Positions 29,176-37,561 of a DNA stretch of 64,000 nt are shown one piece after another (within the stretch, counting starts at the first letter, position 1; every line of letters begins with the position of its first letter). The notes beneath the pieces were generated by a model. It ran no database searches. It saw only the letters and a list, made by a program, of their open reading frames with translations, and was not told where the DNA came from. The position numbers and the translations under genes were made by a program. The stretch spans positions 248,001-312,000 of the forward strand of contig BGKB01000087.1 of NCBI GenBank assembly GCA_003116975.1. Direction: 5' to 3'. Source of the stretch: Aurantiochytrium sp. KH105. Taxonomy: Eukaryota > Sar > Bigyra > Thraustochytrida > Thraustochytriidae.

Positions 29176-32100
29176 ATGAAGCGACTGTCGCAACGCGTGG
29201 CGCACGTTCGAGAGAGCCTCGCGCGCAGCGTAGGTAGCAGCAACAGCCGCCGCGCCGAAGACGAGGACGGGGACGAGGACGACGACGGGGAAGAGAGCCA
29301 AGTTCTCGAGCTCTTGCCGCTCGAAGATGTAGAGGAAGGAGAAGAAGAACTGCAAGGAAATCAGACCGACGACGCAGACGCTGCCGCCGCCGTTGCCGCC
29401 AAGGAATTAGAGGAGGAGGCAGCGCGGCAAGAAGATGCGCGCGCGCAAATGGAGGCAAACATCGAAGCCTGGGCGAATGAGGAAGAGGGCGTGAACCCCG
29501 AAGAACAAGAACGGCGCTCATGGCTTGCTGCGGATCTGGTCCGGTGCACACGTGAACCCGAAGAGTTTGATGAGAAGGTCTATATTATCGAACAGTTACG
29601 GCTGATCTCCGAGGCCTTGCCGTTCATTTCAGACTTGGTGAACAAGCATCAGCTCGACACCTTTGCCAAATTCAAAAGCGTTCGCGAATGGGACCTGGAA
29701 GATTACGGCGTGGATGACTGGAAAGCGCGACGCTCAATTGCCGCAGCCGCGAGAAAGTGGTCTCGCGGCGAAGACCTAAATCTGTCGCTAGAAGCGCTGA
29801 CAAGTCTACCGGACGGCCCGCTTGAGCTCTTTGCCAATGTTAATCTGAGCTCATCCAGGCTGACACAGCTTCCCGAGGATCTCTGCGTGCACGGCAAATT
29901 GAACATTGCTTTCTCGAGCAGACTTCGCAAGTTGCCTGCAAGGCTCCATGTCGACGGGGATCTTGCTGCTGAGCGTTGCGTACGTTTGCGCGAGATCTGC
30001 GAGGAGCTGCACGTTGGCGGCTCGCTCGTTTTAAAACGCTGCGAGGCGTTGGAGCGCCTCCCACTGCGAATGGAGGTGTTGACGAACCTCGTTCTTGCTT
30101 CCTGTAAGTCGTTGACGGCGCTTCCCGACAACATGCACATTCGCGGCGATCTGGACCTGAAGCGCTGCGAGTCGCTCGAAGCGCTTCCCGGTGGGCTCCA
30201 GGTCGATGGCCGCCTCACGCTGCGATATTCCAAGGTGCGCGAGCTGCCCGAGGATGTTGTCCTCAATGGGGACCTGGACATCGCGGACTGTGACGGTTTC
30301 AATCTTTGCGAAGGCTTCTCGCTGGGAGGCACTCTGTTGGTCGATGAATGGACCTTTGGCGATGACTTTCCGCGGCACTTGCACGTCGGCGGGAGCCTGG
30401 ATCTCGAGATCTTTTCGCTCGAGTGCTTGCCGCCCTTGCGTGTGGATGGAACGCTGCGCTTGGGGTCGTCGTTGCGGGAGATCGAAGGCCCTTTGCACGT
30501 GGGAACGCACCTGCTGTTGATGTCCTGTTCGGCCAGTCTCCCGCGCGGCACAATCGTGGATGGAAAGGTCGAGCTGGTTCGATGCCACGGGCGACGCGAG
30601 CTCCGCGGTCTCCAAGTGGGCTCGGCCCTCGTGTTGCAGTCGTGCTCGCGCATCAAGGATATTGATGACATTGACCTCAAGGGCTCGCTCAGCATTGAGT
30701 ATTGCCACTCGTTCGAGCGATTCGGTAGCAACGTCAAGGTAAATGGCGGTGTGCTGATTCGAAACTGTTACAAATTTCGCGAGCTTCCAGAAAACTGGAA
30801 GGTGAGCTCGCTGCACATCGTGGGGACGTCGGTGTCAGAGTTGCCGAGCGGTCTACGCGTTGACGGCCTGCTGCGCGTGGCGAGCTGCCCATTGACTCGG
30901 CTCCCAGACGACATTCAGGTGGATGGCAACGTCGAGATTTTGTGCGATATCGAGTATCTGCCGGCGTCATTATGTACAGTGAACGGAGACCTTGAAATTG
31001 CTTCGAGTGTGATTGAGGCCCTGCCGTCGCCGCTTCGTGTGACGCAGTCTTTGCGCGTCTCGCAGTGTCCAAAGCTTGAGCGCCTCGACGGAGACTTGCG
31101 CGTGGGTAAGGACATTCTCGCGGATCGCTGCGTTGAGCTGGTGACGCTTCTTCCGGACAATTTCCATGCATTGAGCACAGTATCGGCGGTTGGATGCCCA
31201 AAGCTCGAGCGCGTGGGCGCTCATCTGCAAGTGGAGGGCGATTTGAATCTACACGAAGCAGTTTCGCTCAAGGTCCTGGATGATGTATATGTGGGGCGGT
31301 CTCTCTCATTGTCTCGATGTACTGCACTGGAACGTCTGGGAAACAATGTGCAAACGGGCCTTGACTTGAGTTTGGGTTGGTGCACTGCCCTCACGCAACT
31401 CCCGCGGGTTGTCAAAACGGCGGGCGTTTTTACGCTGCACGGGTGCTCGTCGCTGGAGACGCTCGACGTGGAGCTCGACATTGGGTGGGACCTTGACCTG
31501 CGCGGGACAGCTATCTCCCGGCTTCCGTCGCGCGGTCGCGTGCGCGGGGACCTCTTGGCAGAAAATCTCAAGATTGTCGAGCTTCCGGCGAACTTGGCGA
31601 TTGATGGCCACATTTCGCTTCGAGGCTGCACGTTGCTGGAGAGAATTCAACTGCCCTGGAGCTCGGTGTACTCGATCGATCTTTCGAACACCAAAGTGAC
31701 GAGTTTGCCGGACAATTTGCGCATCAAGGGGGATCTCATTCTTTGCAACAACGACTTGGAAAGTCTGCCTTCTGGCTTGCGCGTGGAAGGTCTCTTGAAC
31801 GTTACAGGATGTCGCAAACTGCGCAAGATTCCAGATGACCTCGCGGTCGCCAAGTCGATCCTCGCCAATGACTGCGTGTTGTTGGCTTCATTGCCCGCGA
31901 AGCTGCGCGTGCAGAGCGACCTCTCGCTCGTTAACGCCACCTCTCTCGCGGCGCTACCCGAGGAGCTCGAGGTGGCTGGACGTTTGGACTGCAGCGGCTG
32001 CTCGGCGCTTTGGACTGCAGGATCGCAACTGACCGTGTACCAGAACTGCTCGTTTGCAATGTGTGTGTCGTTATCTGCGCTCCCAGACGAACTCTATGTT

Positions 32101-33639
32101 GGCGGGGACCTCGATTGCTTTGGCTGTGCTTCCATTGAAGTGCTCCCCGCAGAAATGTATGTGGGTGTCTCGCTGTATCTGACGGAATGTATTGGCATCT
32201 CAAGCTTGCCTGCCTCAATTTTGCGGTGGGGGCCGACGCCTTCGGGAGGGCGGCACACGATTGATCTAACGGGGACCTCCATCTTCGAAGACCGCATTGT
32301 CGAGCTGCGGCAAGAGGCGGCGTCGTCGGTGAATTTGCTCGTAACGCGCCCGAACGCGTCGCCGGAGCGTAACTTTACGAATTTACGCACTGCTGTGATG
32401 TTTTGGTTTGCAAAGGCTGGAGCGTCGGCGCTGAGGAGCGCCGGTGTAGAATCCTCCGAGGATGAAGAGTCTGTGTCGGAGGATGTGCATCTCGCCGAGC
32501 CTGAGCCCGAAGAAGTTGTCGTCGTCGTCGAAGAAGAAGACGAAGACGAAGAGGAAGCTGCCACCACGATGGTCGCCATTGACGCCGACGCCGCTCTCGC
32601 TGCTGAAGTCGCCGACGAGGATAACAGGGAAAGGGCCGAGGAAAATGCGGGGCATGTGGAGAACGAGGAAGTCGACGACAACGGGGATGGGAAGGAGGAT
32701 GAGGAGGAGGATGAGGAGGCTCAGATCCTCGCCCAGTCTCAGCAGCTGGCTTCCGAAGTAGAGAACGTGGTGCCAAAGATCAGCCTTCGGGGCGTGCTCC
32801 TCTTTTTGAGCAAGCTGACGGTGGCCAAGGAGTACAAGCGCGAGGATCTGCGTGAGTCGCTGGCAAGGCGAGTCGTAGATGTATTGAGGCTCCTCGTGGA
32901 TGAGGAGGATGCTCGCGACGAGCTCCTCACACGCATGGGCGATAGTGTCGATGCGTGTGGCGACAAACCGATTCAGGCATTGAACCAAATGGCCGTGATT
33001 GTGCGAACGGTGAATGCACGCGGTAATCGCGAGGCTCTGCGCGAGCTCGCGGTGGGCATTGCGCGACTGCAGGTCGTGCAGCGACATGCTCAAATGAAGG
33101 TGGACTCTTTTCAGCGTCCTGTGGATGAAGTGGTCATCTTTTTGCGCTTTGAGGTGGTCCTTGCAGGTGAACTCAATTTACCCGTGCCAGCCGCAGACCA
33201 GCTGTTTCCGCACTTTGTGCTTGTGACGGATGAGGAGTTGAATGCGGCACGTGACGAGGCGCTGCAAATTACAGGTCATGGCGAGGCTTTCGAGACGTGG
33301 CTATCGCACTGGTCAGAATGGCAGCGCCAGATGCGTCTTGAAGCGGCCAAGGAGCTGTCTTTTGAGCGACTGAAGCGAAACTCGCGTCGCTTTAGTTTGT
33401 CGTGGACTGATCTCTTTGGCAATCGTATGGCGGATCCTGTTCGCATTGGCGCAAATTCTTCGATTTGGGGTCTTCAGGATCTTTTGAAGCACTGGGTTCG
33501 TACAGGGATGGACTTGAACAATACGCCGCGGTCCATCGAGGAAATTCAGCATTTGACACGGTGTCGCTCCCTTCCGCGCCGTAGTCAGAACGAGCCGGTC
33601 ATGATTGCGGCACCCGAGCTCGATGCGCAAGAAATATGA
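29176..33639 (+). CDS. Giant LRR protein with a C-terminal NEL-type (IpaH/SspH-like) E3 ubiquitin-ligase domain
   Basis: The 1487-residue protein is read from ATG 29176 (MKRLSQRVAHVRESL). An acidic N-terminus (about 20-100) is followed by a SAM-like helical segment (about 135-195; LEDYGVDDWKARRSIAAAA). Residues about 204-1012 are roughly 37 LRR units of 19-23 residues of the type LPxxLxVxGDLxLxxCxxLxx, the 'LPx' kind of bacterial effectors. An acidic linker (about 1093-1185) leads to residues about 1199-1460, which match the NEL domain of IpaH/SspH/SlrP ligases. Shared features are the catalytic motif C1261-G-D1263 (CxD), then LAVGIARL, VDEVVIFLRFEVVLAGELNLP, VTDEELNAARDEAL and FETWLSHWSEW, in family order and spacing. 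NEL enzymes move ubiquitin from E2 to a substrate via a Cys thioester, with the LRR choosing the substrate. The frame has no break and its base composition is like its neighbours. Catalytic function is inferred. Confidence 0.85.
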   Translation: MKRLSQRVAHVRESLARSVGSSNSRRAEDEDGDEDDDGEESQVLELLPLEDVEEGEEELQGNQTDDADAAAAVAAKELEEEAARQEDARAQMEANIEAWANEEEGVNPEEQERRSWLAADLVRCTREPEEFDEKVYIIEQLRLISEALPFISDLVNKHQLDTFAKFKSVREWDLEDYGVDDWKARRSIAAAARKWSRGEDLNLSLEALTSLPDGPLELFANVNLSSSRLTQLPEDLCVHGKLNIAFSSRLRKLPARLHVDGDLAAERCVRLREICEELHVGGSLVLKRCEALERLPLRMEVLTNLVLASCKSLTALPDNMHIRGDLDLKRCESLEALPGGLQVDGRLTLRYSKVRELPEDVVLNGDLDIADCDGFNLCEGFSLGGTLLVDEWTFGDDFPRHLHVGGSLDLEIFSLECLPPLRVDGTLRLGSSLREIEGPLHVGTHLLLMSCSASLPRGTIVDGKVELVRCHGRRELRGLQVGSALVLQSCSRIKDIDDIDLKGSLSIEYCHSFERFGSNVKVNGGVLIRNCYKFRELPENWKVSSLHIVGTSVSELPSGLRVDGLLRVASCPLTRLPDDIQVDGNVEILCDIEYLPASLCTVNGDLEIASSVIEALPSPLRVTQSLRVSQCPKLERLDGDLRVGKDILADRCVELVTLLPDNFHALSTVSAVGCPKLERVGAHLQVEGDLNLHEAVSLKVLDDVYVGRSLSLSRCTALERLGNNVQTGLDLSLGWCTALTQLPRVVKTAGVFTLHGCSSLETLDVELDIGWDLDLRGTAISRLPSRGRVRGDLLAENLKIVELPANLAIDGHISLRGCTLLERIQLPWSSVYSIDLSNTKVTSLPDNLRIKGDLILCNNDLESLPSGLRVEGLLNVTGCRKLRKIPDDLAVAKSILANDCVLLASLPAKLRVQSDLSLVNATSLAALPEELEVAGRLDCSGCSALWTAGSQLTVYQNCSFAMCVSLSALPDELYVGGDLDCFGCASIEVLPAEMYVGVSLYLTECIGISSLPASILRWGPTPSGGRHTIDLTGTSIFEDRIVELRQEAASSVNLLVTRPNASPERNFTNLRTAVMFWFAKAGASALRSAGVESSEDEESVSEDVHLAEPEPEEVVVVVEEEDEDEEEAATTMVAIDADAALAAEVADEDNRERAEENAGHVENEEVDDNGDGKEDEEEDEEAQILAQSQQLASEVENVVPKISLRGVLLFLSKLTVAKEYKREDLRESLARRVVDVLRLLVDEEDARDELLTRMGDSVDACGDKPIQALNQMAVIVRTVNARGNREALRELAVGIARLQVVQRHAQMKVDSFQRPVDEVVIFLRFEVVLAGELNLPVPAADQLFPHFVLVTDEELNAARDEALQITGHGEAFETWLSHWSEWQRQMRLEAAKELSFERLKRNSRRFSLSWTDLFGNRMADPVRIGANSSIWGLQDLLKHWVRTGMDLNNTPRSIEEIQHLTRCRSLPRRSQNEPVMIAAPELDAQEI

Positions 33640-33877
33640 TCTTTTTTTTACTGAACATTTCTTCTTACATTTTGTTTTTTGCTGGTTGCTCTTTGATTGC
33701 AGCTTATCGCCGAGCGATAGCCATACACTCGGCATGTACGCAAAGAAGTGAGACCGACTTGAAGCTGCCACTGGTCACTGTTATAGAAAAGAAGATGCTG
33801 TGACGAAGGATGATGGCTTTACTTTATGTATAGTGAGTGAACAAGCAGAGCAGGAACGAGCAGAAACGTAAATAAGC

Positions 33878-34474
33878 ATGGCCAACGCAGAGGGAGCGCG
33901 ACTGACGCGCGAACTGGCAGAGGACGTGTCGGAGCACGTGAAGCGGCTCGCTAGCGACCCTCTGACGGCTCTCGTGCAGGTGCAACGGCACGTGCGTGAA
34001 AAGGGCCTCGTGGATCAGCTGACGGTCCGCGATGTACTCTTGCAGTCGCTAACGTCGCTGCGCGAGGGCGCTGCCGGGACGTCGCGCACGGAAACGGGCC
34101 CACGGCGCGTTCAGGATGCTGCGAACCGCGTGGGCGAGCTCTCGAACCGCATTCGCGTGCTGCAGGAGCGACTGGAGATTGTTTCAGGTATTCACCGCGA
34201 CGTGCAGACGCCACCTGGACGCAAACGTACTGGGAGCTCGGGTCGCCTGCGTCGTGTGCTGCAAAGCGCCACGGGGCGTGGGCAAACGAGTCCGTCTTCG
34301 CCCGACACACTGCCCTTGGGCGTAGGCCAAGGTCTGGATAATGAACTCATTTCCGGTGAGGTGGACGTTGACGAATATGCTCTGCAAATTTCCCGACTCG
34401 CACGAACCTTTGCGGAGCTCGAGGGGGCAAGCAAACGCAAAGAAGCTCGCGAGGGTAGATCAGGGCGCGAGTGA
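33878..34474 (+). CDS. Small helical protein, BORCS8 (MEF2BNB)-like
   Basis: The 198-residue protein begins 238 bases after the LRR-NEL stop. Residues about 8-45 (RELAEDVSEHVKRLASDPLT, then ALVQVQRHVREKG) resemble the first helix of BORCS8, where the pattern 'hhxxLAxxPSxALxxLQxHVR' is typical. Residues about 72-105 (VQDAANRVGELSNRIRVLQE) fit the second, coiled-coil helix. A Gly/Ser/Arg-rich linker and a further short helix (VDEYALQISRLARTFAEL) complete it. BORC recruits Arl8 to lysosomes for kinesin-driven movement. The match is short, so an unrelated coiled-coil protein is a fair alternative. A kinesin gene lies directly next to it in convergent orientation. Confidence 0.5.
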   Translation: MANAEGARLTRELAEDVSEHVKRLASDPLTALVQVQRHVREKGLVDQLTVRDVLLQSLTSLREGAAGTSRTETGPRRVQDAANRVGELSNRIRVLQERLEIVSGIHRDVQTPPGRKRTGSSGRLRRVLQSATGRGQTSPSSPDTLPLGVGQGLDNELISGEVDVDEYALQISRLARTFAELEGASKRKEAREGRSGRE

Positions 34475-34782
34475 GAAGTCGAGGTGTTGAAGTGTGCTTT
34501 GTTTCTTGTTGGCGAACTAGACGACGACGAAGAAGAAGAGGAGGCTTGTAGATATAAAGTAAAATGTGCTATCGTTATTTTTTTTTCAAAAACAACAAGA
34601 AACAGCTAGGCCTACGAAGTGTACGACTTTGGGGGGGGGGGGGGGGGGGGGTGACTCGCTTGCACAAGCCCTTCTTCCTTTTTCAAGATCGTTTGTGGAC
34701 CATGAAAACGGAGTATGGTGTCTTCTTTCCTTGCAAGGCTCATGGTGAAAGTGTTGGCGAAGCGACTCGCTGAGCTCGGTGA
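34475..34782. other. Convergent intergenic region with a G21 homopolymer
   Basis: 308 bases between two stops. It contains an uninterrupted run of 21 G at 34631-34651 and a T8-type run near 34580. No gene is seen; frames reading poly-Gly across the run are artefacts. Confidence 0.7.
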
Positions 34783-37095
34783 CTAGCGTTTGCCGACCTT
34801 GGCCTGCACGCGAAGCTCGTGTCGTTTGCGCAAGGTTGCAATCATGTCGCGGAAATCGCTGTAAAGGGCATCGGCAGCAGCAACGGCTTGGGCATCTTGT
34901 CGTGAGGCTGCCGAAGGGCTTGGCGCGGAGACTCCTCCCTGCGAAGTTGCTGTCCTGGAGGGAGAAGTTGAATGCGACGGGCGACGCTGGCGAACAGGCG
35001 AGCGCTGAGGCGTTGTGGCTCGCGTAGAGGGCGACACTGCATCAGTTGCACGCGACGACGCAGCTGACGAAAGTTTTCGTCGAGGCGTCGTAGGGTGCCC
35101 GTGGGCATTCGTAGCAGACGATGGGACTGCATCCGTCGAAGTCGTCGATGCAGCAGAGGAGGTCGATGAGGTGGAGGATGACGAAGCCTGTCTACAGTAT
35201 TGGTAGAATCGATTCTTGGACCATTTGGATAACATGGCGCCATCAATGTTTGCGGGAGGCGGAATATGTTTGGGCGCAATGGAAAGCCACCAGGCGCGAA
35301 GTTTTGTAGCGGACCACTTGCGGGGATCGGCTGCCTTGGCCTCGTTGTAGGCCTTTGTGGCCTTGATGAGGGACTGGCTAGCGACCGTTTCTGTGGACAA
35401 TTTGATGTGGGTCTTTTGCGTGACGTCGGCAAGCATGACGGATACATTGGAAAGGGTGCTGAGCGTGTGTTCTGTGTCCCCGGAACTGGGACTGAGCGTG
35501 GCAATGATGGAAGTTTTGCCAAGCGGGTCCGTGAGTGCGGGTTTGAGGATGCGGGTGAGCATGCTTGCACGGAAAGGTACAAAGTCGCGTCCTTGTGCTT
35601 GGGCGCGAAAGCAGTCCTTGAGAGCCATGAGGGACTTGTTAATTTCGGCGCCTTCCTTTGCGAGCCTGGCGTCGTGCATGAGGGAGTCCTTGTTGCGCTC
35701 GGAGCCGGCGAGATCGACGAGCATGAGTTGGCCTTGTCTGTCATCGTAGTGGATGGATATTTGGCAAAAGGCATGCGAACGCGACGAGCGGTCGTGAACG
35801 CCCGTCTCGCAGGTGGCGCGCGCCCGCTGGCCTCGTTCGATGCTGTCAATGAGTTCTTCTTGCGAGTGCACGGTCTGGGTCGTGAGGCCCGGAAAGCGGA
35901 GCGAGCCGTCACCATCTTCGAGCATGCGGATCGCCGAAGGGGAGGGGGCTTCTGAGGCGGCGAGATCAGGTTCGTCATTTTCAAAGGGTACATCGTGCTC
36001 GTCGTCGTGACCGCCACGCGATGCCGGGTCCTGCGTCCCGAGCAGGTCCCGGCACTGCGTGCCATAGAGTTCATACATTGTGAGGGAGACGGTGGCGCGG
36101 CTTGCGGCCGAGAGGACGTGAAAGATGGTTTGTCCTGCGAGTGAGAGGACGGCAGACATTGTGTATGTTTTTCCGGAGCCTGTCTGGCCAAATACGAATG
36201 CAGAGGCCGACTTGCCAGCGAGCGCGTGCTGAACGAGGCCAATGGTGGTTTCGCGGTAGACTTGTGCATTGGAGGCGAACTCGTCAAAGACGCGGTCAAA
36301 GGTGAAGACATGAGGTGTCATTTTCATGCCACGCATGTCGGCCTTCATGCGCGTGTCAAAGACGAGAACGCCATTGGGCTGGAGGGCGCCGGTGGCGTCG
36401 ACAACGTCAAAGTCGTCGTCAATTTCTTTGTCGAACATGGGTCGTTTTCGCACAAAGACCTGAAGGCGCTTTGCTTTGGACGCGTTTGCGGCGGAACGCG
36501 GTGAGAGCGAGCGTGATGCCGCGAGGGTGACAATGTCTGAGTGCTTGCGAGGTCTGAGTGCGGCGGGTTTGGTCCGCGCGGAGGGCGAGGTGTCGCTGGC
36601 ACACGTTGCGGGCGGATCTGTGCGCTGCGTTCGCGTGGCTTTGGGCGTGGCAGCATGTTGTCGCGCGACGGCACGATGAATCTTTTGCAAATGCTCGAGC
36701 AGGGCGGCGCCTCGAGGCGCGTCGCGGGTGCATACGAGCTCGAACCAGTCGAGTATGCGGAGGTCTTCGTCGCTGAGGACGATGGGGGAAGAAGGCGGCG
36801 ATGTCGCCGGGGGTGGGGGTGGTGGTTGCGAGTCAATGGAAAAGGTTCGAACGAGGCGCGAGGGTTTATTTTTGTCTGGAGCGGGTGGGCTCGCGGCGCC
36901 GTTGCTGCTGTTGTTGGTGTTGGGGAGGAGTGTTTCGTGTGGCCCTAATTCTGCTTCTTTACGCGTGCGCCAGGCGCGGATGGCGTTCATAAAGTCCTGT
37001 CTATGGTGCTTGCGCGAGGTGCGTTTGTCATAGTTCTTGCGTGGATCGAAGTGGCCGCCGCCTTCATCGACCAGCTTGCTGTCCTCGTTGCCCAT
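34783..37095 (-). CDS. Kinesin, kinesin-13-like motor with N-myristoylation-like start
   Basis: The 770-residue protein has a central motor domain at about 210-560: LQVFVRKRPMFDKE, the P-loop GQTGSGKT at 303-310, switch I DRSSRSHA, switch II LVDLAGSER near 458-466 and INKSLMALKDC. The 'VRKRP' start and the INKSLxALKxCxRA...PFRASxLTxxLK stretch are closest to kinesin-13, the microtubule-depolymerising internal-motor family. The central position of the motor agrees. After the motor there is a short SAM-like segment (about 596-635; LRAWWLSIAPKHIP) and a Ser/Thr-rich tail. The N-terminus MGNEDSK fits the N-myristoylation pattern (Gly2, Ser6, Lys7), which would tether the motor to a membrane. Assignment to kinesin-13 is by eye. 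ATPase motifs are intact. Confidence 0.88.
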   Translation of the reverse strand: MGNEDSKLVDEGGGHFDPRKNYDKRTSRKHHRQDFMNAIRAWRTRKEAELGPHETLLPNTNNSSNGAASPPAPDKNKPSRLVRTFSIDSQPPPPPPATSPPSSPIVLSDEDLRILDWFELVCTRDAPRGAALLEHLQKIHRAVARQHAATPKATRTQRTDPPATCASDTSPSARTKPAALRPRKHSDIVTLAASRSLSPRSAANASKAKRLQVFVRKRPMFDKEIDDDFDVVDATGALQPNGVLVFDTRMKADMRGMKMTPHVFTFDRVFDEFASNAQVYRETTIGLVQHALAGKSASAFVFGQTGSGKTYTMSAVLSLAGQTIFHVLSAASRATVSLTMYELYGTQCRDLLGTQDPASRGGHDDEHDVPFENDEPDLAASEAPSPSAIRMLEDGDGSLRFPGLTTQTVHSQEELIDSIERGQRARATCETGVHDRSSRSHAFCQISIHYDDRQGQLMLVDLAGSERNKDSLMHDARLAKEGAEINKSLMALKDCFRAQAQGRDFVPFRASMLTRILKPALTDPLGKTSIIATLSPSSGDTEHTLSTLSNVSVMLADVTQKTHIKLSTETVASQSLIKATKAYNEAKAADPRKWSATKLRAWWLSIAPKHIPPPANIDGAMLSKWSKNRFYQYCRQASSSSTSSTSSAASTTSTDAVPSSATNAHGHPTTPRRKLSSAASSRATDAVSPSTRATTPQRSPVRQRRPSHSTSPSRTATSQGGVSAPSPSAASRQDAQAVAAADALYSDFRDMIATLRKRHELRVQAKVGKR

Positions 37096-37407
37096 GGTCA
37101 GCTAGCCAGCCCGCCAGCCCGCCTGCCAGCCCGTCTGCCCGCCGCGCAGTGCGCGACGGCAGCGCTATGGGTCGCGTGCGCTGACTTTCCCTGCGTTTGG
37201 CGGTGGTTTGCGCCTCTGCTAGTTGCGGCAACGGCCCCTCGTAAAAACGAACCACTCATGGCCTATTCTTCTTCTTATTATTATTAGCCAGCCGAGGCAG
37301 AGATGAGAAACCCTGCAAGGGCGGAGAGGGCAAAGGCATTGCAAAAGTGTGACGAATGTTGGCCTATGCAGTAAGGCAGTAAGACTGTCTTCGAAGACCA
37401 AGTAGAC

Positions 37408-37561
37408 GCGAAGGAGGAAGTTCGTGCGAGCGATTTATCGCTGAGGCAGGCAGCTGTTGATGGGGCGATGGACCCATTGTGATCGCGAAGGAGGAAGTTC
37501 GTGCGAACGATTTATCGCTGAGGCAGGCAGCTGTCGATGGGGCGATGGACACATTGTGATC
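37408..37561. repeat. 77-bp tandem duplication
   Basis: Two consecutive copies of a 77-base unit beginning GCGAAGGAGGAAGTTCGTGC, differing at only a few positions. A looser echo ('...GAGCAATGG...', '...GGACACATT...') continues to about 37650. It lies upstream of the kinesin gene and is not part of any coding frame. Confidence 0.85.
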
